From Psettodes erumei (Eukaryota > Chordata > Actinopteri > Pleuronectiformes > Psettodidae), in assembly GCA_016785225.1 (NCBI GenBank), contig JAFBJZ010000899.1:543501-607500 (forward strand): a stretch of DNA of 64,000 nt, read 5' to 3'. Each line of letters opens with the position of its first letter. Positions within the stretch are counted from its first letter, which is position 1. The notes beneath the pieces were generated by a model that did not search any database, had not been told where the DNA came from, and saw nothing but the letters and a program-made list of their open reading frames with translations. The translations under genes were made by a program, and so were the position numbers. Below, piece after piece: positions 45,501-56,270 of this stretch.

Positions 45501-47149
45501 CAGAAAATTCAATTTTGGATTTGATACTGCGAGGGCTTTGCGGTTTCATGGCTGTAACTCTTCGGAGTATTTAGGCATGTCGTCCGCCGTGCTCAGTTAA
45601 ACTCTACAGAAGCCCCCTCGATCGAGACGTCCCTGTCTTGTACGTGTCAGTCTCAGCTAATGCAGCATCTCGCCGAGCTGGGGGCGGGCTTTCTTGTGTC
45701 CCCCCCCCCAACAACAAAACACCACAAGGGTGTGCTCAGTAGGAACAAAGGTGCGTCTCAATTTTTAGTTGGAGTTGAAGGTGATTCACGCTGACAGCGA
45801 CTGGGGGTGGGGGGTGGCCCAGTTGGGTTATCAGTAAACAGAGGCACTCATTCAAATCAACAAAATATTCCTCAAATTTTTAATTACAACTCACACCAGT
45901 CATTTTAAAACTTTGGATTTGCAGCACAAATGCAGTCGTCCCTGGCAACCTGTCAATCTGAGCACAGCCCGTGTGATTATGGAGGCATTACAAGCCGTCC
46001 CTGTCGTCCCTGAATGCATCCTAATAGCCTGTTTAGTGAGGCCATCTACAGCTGCAGGTGTGTGCCCCCCCATTCCTGAGAGTGTAAGTGACAGAGGGTC
46101 GGAGAGAGAGAGAGACACGAATGAGTCACTCTTGTCAGGGCTCTATGTTTGTGTGTGTTCAGCTGTGCGTCACGTATGCCTAATGTATATCATTGCCTGG
46201 AATGACTGTAGCCTAACCACACACACACTTTTTTTGCTGGACATCCTGTAGAACCTTGTACTTTAGACAGCACAGGATCAGGTTCCTTTTAGTAGCCCAT
46301 GTAAATTACTGTAAAGTCATGGTTTCTGTATTACAGGAAGTTTCAACCTGCTGGTGACACCGGATGAAGAGTCAGGAGATCGGTTGAGATCAGTCACCCG
46401 GGAACCGTGAATGTCTGTCTCAGTTTCATGGCCGCCCACCCCGTGGAGTTACAAAGTAAGACTGGGTTTCACTTATTTCTTTGTCTGCCGTCCTCAGCGT
46501 CTCTGAACATAAAAACTTAGGGCTCTTCCGGGAAATGTAAGACTGGGTTCTGGCGCGGGACACGTAAGGATAGAGAGAGACTTGTCCCGGGGCCGCTCAA
46601 GTGTAATCCTGTCATTGTGGTGCTGAAAGACGAACGGTCGCGCCCGTCTCCAGAGCAAGTTTCCTCTCTATCATCTTTCACTCTGTTGCCTCACTCATTG
46701 AAGTTGCCTCATCTTTGCCTTGAGTGTCCGTCTCACCTGCATAGCTCTCTCTCTCTCTCCTCTCGATCTCCCCTGATGCATAGGCTGTCCCATAGAAATT
46801 GCCTTCACACCCCAAAATGAAACCACACCAGTGTGTCTCAGATTGCTCTAACGTTCACATGTCAAGTGGGCATTTGGCAGGAGGATGGGGGACTAAGTAT
46901 AGTAATCCATACCTTCTTCCCTCACAGGAACAGAGACAAACAGTTTGTGTAGCCGCTAAAATCTATAGATAGCCGATGCACAACAGGGGGTGTCTCAGTT
47001 GCGAGCCACTGCTCTGAGCTTGTGCGACTGCAGGCTCTCCTGCAAAGTGACGGAGGAGGGGAGGGGGGAGGCGAGTGGAGCGAGAAAAGAGAGAGTGGCG
47101 AGCTGTGTAGGCGAAGGAAGGTGGATGTCGTGCTGAGAAAGCGTCACAC
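42561..47149. other. Non-coding sequence, mixed
   Basis: It contains C-rich tracts (45255-45275, 45431-45460, 45700-45710), a TG run at 44955-44969 and a GGTCTTT triplet repeat near 44741-44761. Small hairpin arms TTTTTGTATTT/AAATACAAAAA lie at 44021-44031 and 44050-44060. Acceptor-like sites at 44889 and 46334 have no matching exon. No gene is recognised. Confidence 0.42.
45431..45460 (-). other. G-quadruplex/i-motif sequence (minus-strand G)
   Basis: C7-AG-C3-T-C4-T-C4-T-C4 gives five C tracts with loops of one or two bases. The minus strand therefore fits a quadruplex pattern. No transcription start is evident nearby. Confidence 0.75.
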
Positions 47150-47400
47150 TCATGTGTGAAGTCTAATCAGTCACAATCTGCTTCGCTATGATGCAACGTG
47201 CAGCGCGACTGTGTATTTTGTATTTATCTGAAATTAAAGCGGTTGCGCGCTCGTTGCTGCATTTCATTATGCAGTACATTAAAGGCCTCCAATGGGGTTG
47301 ATGAAATGGTGCTGGGAGGTGCAGAAGTGGCTCCTGGAAACTTTGCATCACGTTTTCTTTGAATGTGCGCATCAGCAACAACTCCCGTGGCGGGACGTCG
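47150..47400. promoter_or_regulatory. Candidate conserved non-coding block
   Basis: Mixed-composition sequence includes TATTTATCTGAAATTAAAGCGG, GCATTTCATTATGCAG and CTTTGCATCACG. POU-like TTTGCAT and CATTATGCA cores are notable, and no repeats are present. Confidence 0.32.
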
Positions 47401-47649
47401 AGCTTTGCCTCATATCTCGATCAGTGAAGGTGTCCGGGTGTCAGCATGGTGTCAGCACAAAGTGAAAGTAAAGACCAGTCAGATGACAGAACAGAAAGGA
47501 ACGTTGCAAACATTTTATTAGATATGAAGTTAACTTGAAGCGTCTAATAATCATCCTGGAACAGACGGCGTGTTTCAGAGAAGATATTAATAAAACCGAA
47601 GCGAGGCGGCCACATTGAAAAATCCATTCCTGGCCAAGATAATGAAGTT

Positions 47650-47757
47650 CAGCGCTGTAACTAATTATTATTATTTTAAATCATTGATTATTCAGATGAA
47701 TTAATTGAATTAATTAATTTGGTTTTGCTCCATAAAATGTCACATCACAATTACCAT
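47650..47757 (-). mobile_element. CGATTAATC-family teleost repeat, 3' end (minus strand)
   Basis: AGCGCTGTAACTAATTATTA is followed by ATTGATTATT, GAATTAATTGAATTAATTAA and CATAAAATGTCACA. This follows the reverse-oriented terminal part of the same fish repeat ('gggctgcaactaacgattatt...ctataaaatgtcag'). Confidence 0.6.
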
Positions 47758-49494
47758 TCCTAGGTGATGTCATCAGTGAAACAATCAGGCTGAGGTATGT
47801 TACTGAGGAGATAAACCAGTGGTGTTTGTATCTGCGGGACTCGTGAAAATTCATTGATCAGCATGATTAATGAAAATGAAATAACAAAGAAGAATACATA
47901 CATACATAAACGAGGCATAAAACAGCAGCAGAATCCTATGGTGCCCGACAATGATTTGATCGACAGGATGTATTTCGAGGGCCGTTCGTGATTGGCAGCT
48001 GATAGCTGGTGTTCATCTTCTCTGCGCTCAATCACAAGACAGCGCTGTGACTTCCTTGGGTCACCCAAAATGAAATTGAGAAACCAGCGTCTCTGCTTCT
48101 TGGCAGCACAGACGCGCAATTACTCACAGGCCAGAACGGTGATCTCGGCTCGGCGTGCCCGACCTATCAGAAGGCAGCGTTGTTTAGGAGCAGTTTGAGT
48201 AAGTAGAGATGTTGGAAGGGGAGCTTTAGCGACAGTGAAATGGTGACTAATTTAGGGCAAAGAAGCGTGGCCTTTTGATCTTTGCATGGAATAAAGCTGA
48301 CTGTGCCTGCCGCGCCGCCCCTTAGGCCTCGTCGTCAGCCCGCCCGAGCGTCGTCTTTCTCCCATCACTGAATATAAAACTGTGGAATACATCATGCAAA
48401 TAATCAGCCTGGAAACAAACACAAGCAGCGCTTTCCCCCAAAGGAAAGAGCAGCCATCTCTAATGAGCAGGCTAAGATTGGAATATTCATACCTCTTTCC
48501 CTCTGCAGAAACGATTGAGTGATCCCCCCCCCCTTCAAGGCTTCTCTCTCTTTCCCTCCCCCTTTCATTCACCATTCTGTCTGTCCTTCCCTCTCACCTC
48601 CCGTCTCTGTTCCCACTTCTTCCTCCTCGCTCTCTGTCTTCCTGGAACGTCGCGATAAACAGTATAGGCAGCCAGTGATGTTGACAAAGCCTTTCGCACA
48701 ATTTACGCCCCAGATCACAGTTGCGTATCTGCCAGAGAGGAGACGTTTGTTTGTGGGAGAATCAGTAATGAATGCAAAAGAGGAAGAAGTGATTATTAGG
48801 AAGGAGTCGGAAAGCCTTTTTTTTTAATTACTTGGAAAAACAATCCTGAGATGTCTCCAAATTTAGACTAAAGATTTACAGGCCTTCCCCCATGTACTGG
48901 ATTTAGTTGTCAGGAGTGTTGACAGTGTCCCACACAGACAGCGGGAGGTCTCGGGAATGATATTCAAAAAAGGCTCACTCTCAAGCAGCTCATGATTGTT
49001 TGGCTTTAAATTCTCATTTTCACTCAGAAAACAAACAAAGCAAAGTATTTCTTTCTACCCTTTTATCAAAATCTTGAAAGCATTTCTACATCAATGACCC
49101 CAGGCCGCATGTTCGCGCTGTGGACGGGTGAGAGCCTGTAGCCAAAATGAAGAAAAATGGCGAAGGAAGAAGATGGAGAGCATGATGTTCCTCAAGGCCA
49201 GGGATGGATGATGTAGGAGGGGAGGGATTTAATGTCTCTCTTGACCACCTGTTGAGCATGACCTAGAATAAGAGAAAAATTATCTCCCCTATAGGAAGAA
49301 AGTTTCTTTTTCTCAGTGCAGAAATAGCAATGAGCTTAAATAAAAAAAAAGTAGAGCAGCAATTTGTTCTTTCATCTATATTTTGTTATTTAAAAATAAT
49401 ATTTTAAATCATCACACATTAAAGCTGCTTTTAGTTTTGCTTTACATTTAAGTCAGTCTAAGCCTGAATGTACTCATCATTTCTCTGGTTTCTT
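47758..49494. other. Non-coding sequence
   Basis: Unique sequence with a run of ten C residues near 48525-48534 and CT-rich sequence after it (48535-48640). No gene is recognised. Confidence 0.45.
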
Positions 49495-49690
49495 TCTCAA
49501 AGGTGAACATCTGATGATTTTCTTTTAATATTGAATTAAAAGTATATAAAACAAAGGTATATATAAGATATTTATGCATTGGATTGTTGGTCAAATAAAA
49601 CAAGCCATTTCAATATCTCTTTGTGGGCTCTGGGGAATTTTTTTTCACTATTTTCTGAAATTTTATTGACAAAAAAAAAAATTTAAACGT
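49495..49690 (+). mobile_element. CGATTAATC-family teleost repeat, middle to 3' part (plus strand)
   Basis: TGAACATCTGATGATTTTC, GATTGTTGGTCAAATAAAAC, TCTTTGTGGGCTCTGGGGAA and TTTTCACTATTTTCTGAAA appear in family order. The distal end is lost in an A-rich run at 49671-49681. Confidence 0.65.
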
Positions 49691-51129
49691 AAAGAAGGTG
49701 ACACAGAGGGAAGCAATGACGGGTGCCTTTTAAAATTCAGTATGATGATCTGTGAACATAGAAGCAGCTGTCAAAGAATTGTACTAATGTAATACAGCAC
49801 TGATAGTACAGATGACGTGATGTAAAAACTTGATCATTTAAGATGATCTCCGCCTCTCTTGAACAGACGTGTTTAGGTCAACTACATTTGGCAAATAGAC
49901 TGCGATATCTAATTACACTCCAGAATCTTTTTGGTCTGTCCCCTGTGCTCATCTACTTATTTTCCCCAGTACACCCTTCTCATATTACTAGTCTGTGGTT
50001 ACATGAATATTGCAGGTCCCAACCCACACGAGTGTTACCATTGATTGCTTGTTATTTCAGTGATCTACTGAAAGCTGCTCACCCTCGCGTTACAGCCATG
50101 CACAGTCATTCTGGATGAGAGAATCAGTTAAAATCCCCTAAATAAGAGAGGAAACCCGTAGAGGAGGCTGGAGGTGAAGTGTTTCCTAAAATTGTAATGA
50201 GATGCGGGGGGGAGCATTTGAAGGCAGGTGGTGTATTAAAAAAAAACACATGAAATGGAGGAAGGGCATTTGGGACAGGCAGGCTGGCTGTGATAACGAG
50301 GGAACAGCAAGAGGGGGTGTTAGTAGCAGGTCGAGTAGCCTGGAGGCCGGGGAATGGGGGGGCATTTTAATCAAGTTGTGTGCGGGGCGGGGGATCCAGT
50401 ATCCTTTATGCTGCTATGAGATATCACCATTTCATGTTCAGTACATTCCTAGAGTTCAAGTGAGCTTACAGTTGACTGATAGATTCTCTTTTCATGGCGA
50501 ATGTCCTCCTGCATCATGGTTGAAGAGCAATGTGAGCAGTTATTTTGAAGAAATGTAAGCACTGACATAGCTTTGCTTATAACTGAACAGCTGACTACAT
50601 TTTGGAGGTACTGTATGCACTGCTCATCAACAGCTGGCTGAGCTTTAGCCACGTTCAGCCAGCTAATGTTAGCACAAACCTTGTTTAAAACAATGCTGGA
50701 AATATCTGGTAAGGTGATGAAAGTGGAGCCCTTTCTTCCCACGCGATCACTTTCTGTCCAGTTTTTACTTTTTGCTTTTATATTTAAAAGACCATTCATT
50801 TTCCTCATGATGAGATCGTGATGTTGCCACGCACTGCACTGATTTTCTGCCCACACAAAAAAACACAATCATCTGCAATTAAATCAGTGATTTCTCCTAC
50901 CTTGCTTTCTAATTTGATTGCTGTTTCTCGAAACACATAATCCGGTCTCATAATAATTTAGTGAAATAAGATTTCTAAATTCTATCCCTTTACTGATTTC
51001 ATGGAATAAAAGAACACTTTTGAACATGTGCATAATAAAAGTGTTTTTCATCACAGATGTACTTCTGTGAGAATCAGGGTCAAATGGTTAATTTGGAAAT
51101 GTATCTAATTTGCTGACCTGTTCTGATTC
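49691..51129. other. AT-rich non-coding sequence
   Basis: Includes a G-rich interval (50203-50395) with GGGGGG runs. Long but unsupported frames lie at 50.2-50.9 kb on both strands. No gene is recognised. Confidence 0.45.
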
Positions 51130-51560
51130 TTTTAATACAAAAGCGATATTATACAGAGAAATATGGCAGCTGCCACTCATAACCTTAACGCCTTTGAGTT
51201 GTAGGGATTGTGTCTCAGCACTACTCTTTGGATTGGCATGGGAAACTAATGTATTTAATAACATCCATGGGGGAGAATAGTGTTGTTGACACTGCTGCGG
51301 ATGAATATGGAGATGATAAAATTATCTCTCTGGGGTTCCAGATTGTGGATTTGAATTGCAAAAGACCGTTTTTGCACCGTGCAACCGTTTTTTTTAATAA
51401 CGATTCCATTGGAAAATGTAATGAGTTTGAACTATCAGAGATCCAAGTTGGGGAGGATGATTCAGCCATACTCACTACAAATGGCAAGATACTGTATGGT
51501 GGTGAATGAAAAACATTTAATGGTGGCAAAGGGGCCATAAAACGCTCTTACTTGAATGTA
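51130..51560. promoter_or_regulatory. Candidate block open on both strands
   Basis: Both strands stay open for about 100 codons over the same 300 bases in AT-rich sequence. The plus frame at 51210-51509 begins with GTG; its first ATG is at 51249. It ends NGKILYGGE. I recognise no domain, and no splice sites bound it. The region also has conserved-element texture (GGAAACTAATGTATTTAATAAC). Regulatory element, small gene and chance all remain possible. Confidence 0.25.
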
Positions 51561-52923
51561 AGATTAATGGATTATACCTGTGTTTCTTTCAGAAAAAAAC
51601 AACAACACTTAAACAGGCTCTCGCTGTTTGTGTTTTCATATTTGCTAATAAAATATGTAGCAAATGGATGATGTTGTTTTATAGGCACCAGTGTCCATCA
51701 GTTGGAGCATAATCAAATTGTTAAAATATTTATTTTGCCTCCTCAGCAATGTTACACTCTTTCACAGTGAAGATGACATCTATCATCTGTTTCTGGCAGA
51801 ACAGGATGTCCCACTGTACATAGAAATGGATGCTGTTGCCATGCTGCAAAGATAGATTTAGATGAAAAGCTTAACACGCACAGACATTCTTCTTAACTTT
51901 GATCAAGTATGTGTTTGCCTACCTCCCACAACACATTTCCTTTTGTATCATTGCCTGGAGGTTCCTTCTGATCAAATAGTTTTGCATAAATGTGTAATAG
52001 TATCGCCGCATCCTTTATTTCTCAGTTTGAGCTCCATTTCCACTAATAATCCTGTGTCTCTTATAACCAATCACTAATATGTTAAATATCTAAAACAGTT
52101 CCTCTCTTATTTACCAGACATCTACTAGAGCATGTCATCATCCCACATCATATGTGCTAATGTGCAAATGTGCTAAATGACATCAATTAACACAGTTATT
52201 TAGACATTTGGCAAGCAAATTTGGGTAATTCTATCCCTAAAGTCATGTGTTTATAATACTTATGTGAGTAACTGGTTGTCTGTGTATTCAATTTTTAGGG
52301 TGTGGAAAAATTTAAAGGTACATCCTGTGTGTGACAATATAAAACTTACTTCAAACATTAATAAAAAAAACAAAGAGAAGGAAAGTGGAATTGAGTACGT
52401 AAAAGGAACACTGAGACAAATTATTCATGTATCACTTTACACATCTTCTTAGCAAAATATATTTGATATTGCCATCAAATGCATAATTAAGACCCTTTTA
52501 CACGGTTCCTTTTTTAATATGAGTCGGCTGGAAACACTAAAATGTCAGCATGAGATGTTAGCTAACATTGTGGCTAATGTTAGCTAAATTAGCTTGCCAG
52601 CTACGACTGATAAAAATGCATTTTACATATATCTAGGAATAGTTGTTTGTTTACCTCTGTGTGAAATTCAAGCAGTTTGATATAAGACTTCTGAGTAGCA
52701 AATTTATCACCATTATCATTGTGTTGTTTGAAACAGAATAAATTAGCCAATGGTCAGTTGCGGCTAAGGTGGCTGTTATCAGCACCAGATACCAGAGATA
52801 ATATGGATTTCTTACAGTCTTGTCTGACTCCATGTCACACAAACAAAGGCATTGTATTTATATATCTTGTATATTATAATGACCCAGTGAGTTGTTACTG
52901 TGTTTGTTAATTTGATTAAGCAG

Positions 52924-53004
52924 GAAAATGGCTCTGCGTGCAGTTGGCAGACAATATAAAGAGCTAACACCCGCTCAAAGCTGCACCGGTCTCAGTGCTG
53001 CAAG
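52924..53004 (+). other. Weak candidate first exon
   Basis: After TTAAGCAG, an ATG in fair context (GAAAATGG, 52928) opens a frame MALRAVGRQYKELTPAQS that runs 77 bases to a donor-like GCAAG|GTAAAG at 53004. The acceptor side lacks a good pyrimidine tract. I recognise no protein. TATAAAG at 52955-52961 could instead be a TATA-like element. Confidence 0.12.
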
Positions 53005-54969
53005 GTAAAGATCCCACGTTCAGTATATACTGCTGGCAGGCTGTGCGATACAAGCTCTTATAGCAAGAGAAGAGCCACATGGTATGAACAAGATGGAAGA
53101 CATTTCACTGATAATTATGGAGACAATCTTGTCCGCTTAATTAGCAGTGAAATGTTTTCTTTAAATACTGACGTATTTAAAGAGAACATTAAACTAACTT
53201 GTACAGATGTTGAAACAGCTATGTTGATGAGAAAAGACAATCAAACCCCAAACAATTTAAGCTGAGTTGAGTGGCAAAGATTGGTTGGTTATTGCAAAAC
53301 ACATTTACTTGGATTTTATTCTGCCAGTTCGGGGGGGGAAAAACTCATCAAGGCTTCCTTTTCTACAAACAGACCAGACTTTAGAAAAGGTAATCAAAAA
53401 GTCTTATTTGACTTGTTAAATCTGTGCTGATGCTCCAAATTTCTGACTGAATTTATTACTTTCTTACTTACTATTAAAAAATGAGAATTTTGTTTAGTGT
53501 CACGTTACAATTTGTGATAAATACTAAAAGGAACATTAGTTTAAATTCTTCTTCAAGTTCAAATATCTCTATACACATTATGTGTTTCCAGCCATCCAAC
53601 ATAATGGGGCTAATGAAAGATGAGATGGAATAACATAAAAGAAAGAAAAACAGAATAACTGTATAAGTATCTGGATACACAAACACACTCTTGTATAGTG
53701 TTGACAGCAAACCTGTATTGTAAGAGTGAATAGTGTGGAAAACAGCAAAAAATTGCCAAATTATTGACCAAAAAATAGGATCTTAAGCGGTAATTATTAT
53801 AAAACGCAGACAGGTCTGAGATAAACAAGTTTTGTGTGAATTTAGAAAAACAACAGAATTAATAAAGTTAAAATGGCACCTGGGGCAGACACAATGTTCT
53901 TGATGTTGGTGTATTTTATAAGAATAAAATGAACTTCCACAAAAGCCTTGAATGGAATTTTTCAACAATAACAGCACTCTTGGGAGTATGAGCCGTATTC
54001 TTACGGCATCTTATTAGATTCTTTTAACTTATGCAAAATAAGTTAGTGAAGCAAAATAAATGACTTCTACTAATTACTTTTTTAACAATACCTTTCCCCA
54101 GCACCGGTAAACCTGAAGTACCAGTGTTAATATTTCATTAATTTATCAGTTTAGATCCAGTTCCAGCTGATGTACCGCACCTAGTAAGTAGTCTGTGCTA
54201 GTGATTAGTGCAAGATTAATTTCTTGTCCTTTGGTGTGAAGCAGATCCATTTACACTGATTTAGAAAAGGGCTTGCAGTAGATACTCACCATGGTCTTAT
54301 TGGCAGCTAGCTACGTGGTCATTACTAATCCAAAGGCACCCACGGGAGGGAAAACGAGCGGATGGGTGTGAGCATTTCTGCATGCGAGCATGCCTGCACA
54401 TGTTTGTGGAGGGCGTAAAGGTTGAGACACTGCGGTGGGGTTGCGCTTATAAGATGTGGGGTCAACGGCAAAGATCAGCTGGGGTCAAGCCTGTAATGGG
54501 AGCAATTTTTCATTTCGCATCCCGCTCGCCGAGTTAGCGGTGAGAGTAAAGTAGTGAACTGCAGGAAATGGCATTTCAATGTGCGTAACCTCTCGCCTTG
54601 CAACGTCCCCTCTTGACAGGGAATGGCAGGTCCTTCTCATCTCTCTCAGGCTGGCTCATATATCACTCACAGCTCTTGCCCACCTCTCCATCCCGGGAGA
54701 CAGAGGCCTGAGAGAGTGAGAGGACAAGTGCAGGTGATGTGGGTGGACTGCTCTTCAATCTAGCAGCTACTCAACAATCAGCAACACATCTATCACCAAC
54801 CCTAAAAGTAATTTTGAACCAACTGACACACATACACGTGTACCCCCGGCCTGTGATAGAGATGAATAGTAGATGACAGCCACTGTGCCGCCTTGAACAT
54901 TTAAAAAAACAACCCATCGACTCCCTTTGTGGTGAATGAGTCCAGCATATAGACCAAGCCGAAATGAAA

Positions 54970-54988
54970 AAGAGAGAGAGAGAGAGAG
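54970..54988 (+). repeat. (GA)n microsatellite
   Basis: Nine AG units followed by GAGGAGACTGCAG. Confidence 0.9.
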
Positions 54989-56159
54989 GAGACTGCAGTG
55001 TTGTTATCCTCTGTAAACTCAGACAATCCAGCCACTTGGTGGCACTAGTAGCCAAAATCAATGAGAGAAAACAGAAGGGAACGTGTCTGGATGTTACAGG
55101 TAAAGCAGTTGGAATATTCTCTTTCCATACCATAACAGCCATGAATATTTTCAACAGCAGGCACAGGGCTATCAAAATAAATCATGTGCCATAAACCTCT
55201 TATTGAAGATGAATATTTCAGTTTTGAGGCTGCAGTGAGAGCAGTAATGTCTGCCAGACACACTGCGGGTAACTTTGCGTGAGGTGAGGAGTGAGGATAG
55301 GGACCCTGTGCAGAAAAACCATGCACATGCGTTGTTTGCCTCTGATAAAACTCCCTCTGCATGTCAGCGCTCCGTTCGCTCTCAGGCTCTCAGTACTGGT
55401 GAGGTGGCAGTAGAAACACTTCTGAGGCTGGAGGGGAAAAGCTAGTTTGTGATTCAGGTCATGCTTGAGCCTAAATGTCAGTGGCCAGAGTGCAGCAGGT
55501 TAATTGAAGGTGTCGTGTCATCTTTGCCTGGTTCATTGAGATAAGTCTGGAAAAGCAGGCGGGGTTGGCCTGTCCTGAAATCTGATTGCATACGGTGCCC
55601 CCCCCCCCACATGCCTACCCACACTAATTTTGCATCAATTCTCACCTTCCTGCTGCTCGATAATAATAAGGGCATATGCATTCATTATTATCATGAAGGA
55701 TGCAGTGAAATGCAATGAAAAAGAAGCTGTCACATTTTTTTTGCCCGTAAATAAAATATCTCTTCCTGTCCAGACTAGATGTGAAACTCTTCGTTGATTC
55801 ATTAAATTAGTCAATTAATCATTTAAAGTCCCCCTCCACCAACAAATGTGTTCTGCTTGTTGTTGCTTCATTTGGCTGTTTGACCTTCACGATGCTGAAC
55901 GGTCTGGATGCAGAGTTTGTTTCTTAATATTCATCTGCTGAAGGAGGAAAGTTTCTTTTAAATTTGAGTTCAACATAGTTTGTGAGCAGGTTTGGTCATG
56001 TGTGAACTCACTTGGAGGCTGCTTGTGGGTTAGTTAATTCCATTAAAACAACATATCAAACACATATTAGTATTCAGTATTTTTCTGTCTTACAACATGT
56101 CAAGAGGAGAATTTAATGTCACTGCAAGTTGAAAATATTTCTTGAATTCTGTACTGATG

Positions 56160-56270
56160 TAGTGCTTTCACAGTTTTTGACACTTTATATATTGGTACAT
56201 GAATTGGGGGGAAAATAATCAATAGATGAATCAATACTGAAAATAATCACTAGTTCCAGTCCCAATCCAA
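56160..56270 (+). mobile_element. CGATTAATC-family teleost repeat, 3' end (plus strand)
   Basis: TTTTTGACACTTTATATATTG, GGAAAATAATCAATAGATGA, TCAATACTGAAAATAATCAC and TAGTTCCAGTCCC follow the terminal pattern of the family ('ttctgacattttatagac...gaaaataatcgttagttgcag'). Confidence 0.65.

Larger units (their letters stand above)
51561..56159. other. AT-rich non-coding sequence
   Basis: Contains short GCTAA/TTAGC repeats (52558-52600), a (GA)n run at 54970 and an 11-C run at 55598-55608. A possible short first exon at 52924-53004 is annotated separately. Sequence at 55820-56020 may be another dispersed fish repeat, but I cannot place it. No known gene is recognised. Confidence 0.42.

Noticed and set aside
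46322..46460. Acceptor TATTACAG at 46334 and donor-like AAAGTAAGA at 46454
   Set aside because: All three frames contain stops in between and the donor is weak; at best a non-coding exon.
55083..55101. Donor-like GTTACAG|GTAAAGC
   Set aside because: Upstream sequence is a GA repeat without a splice acceptor.
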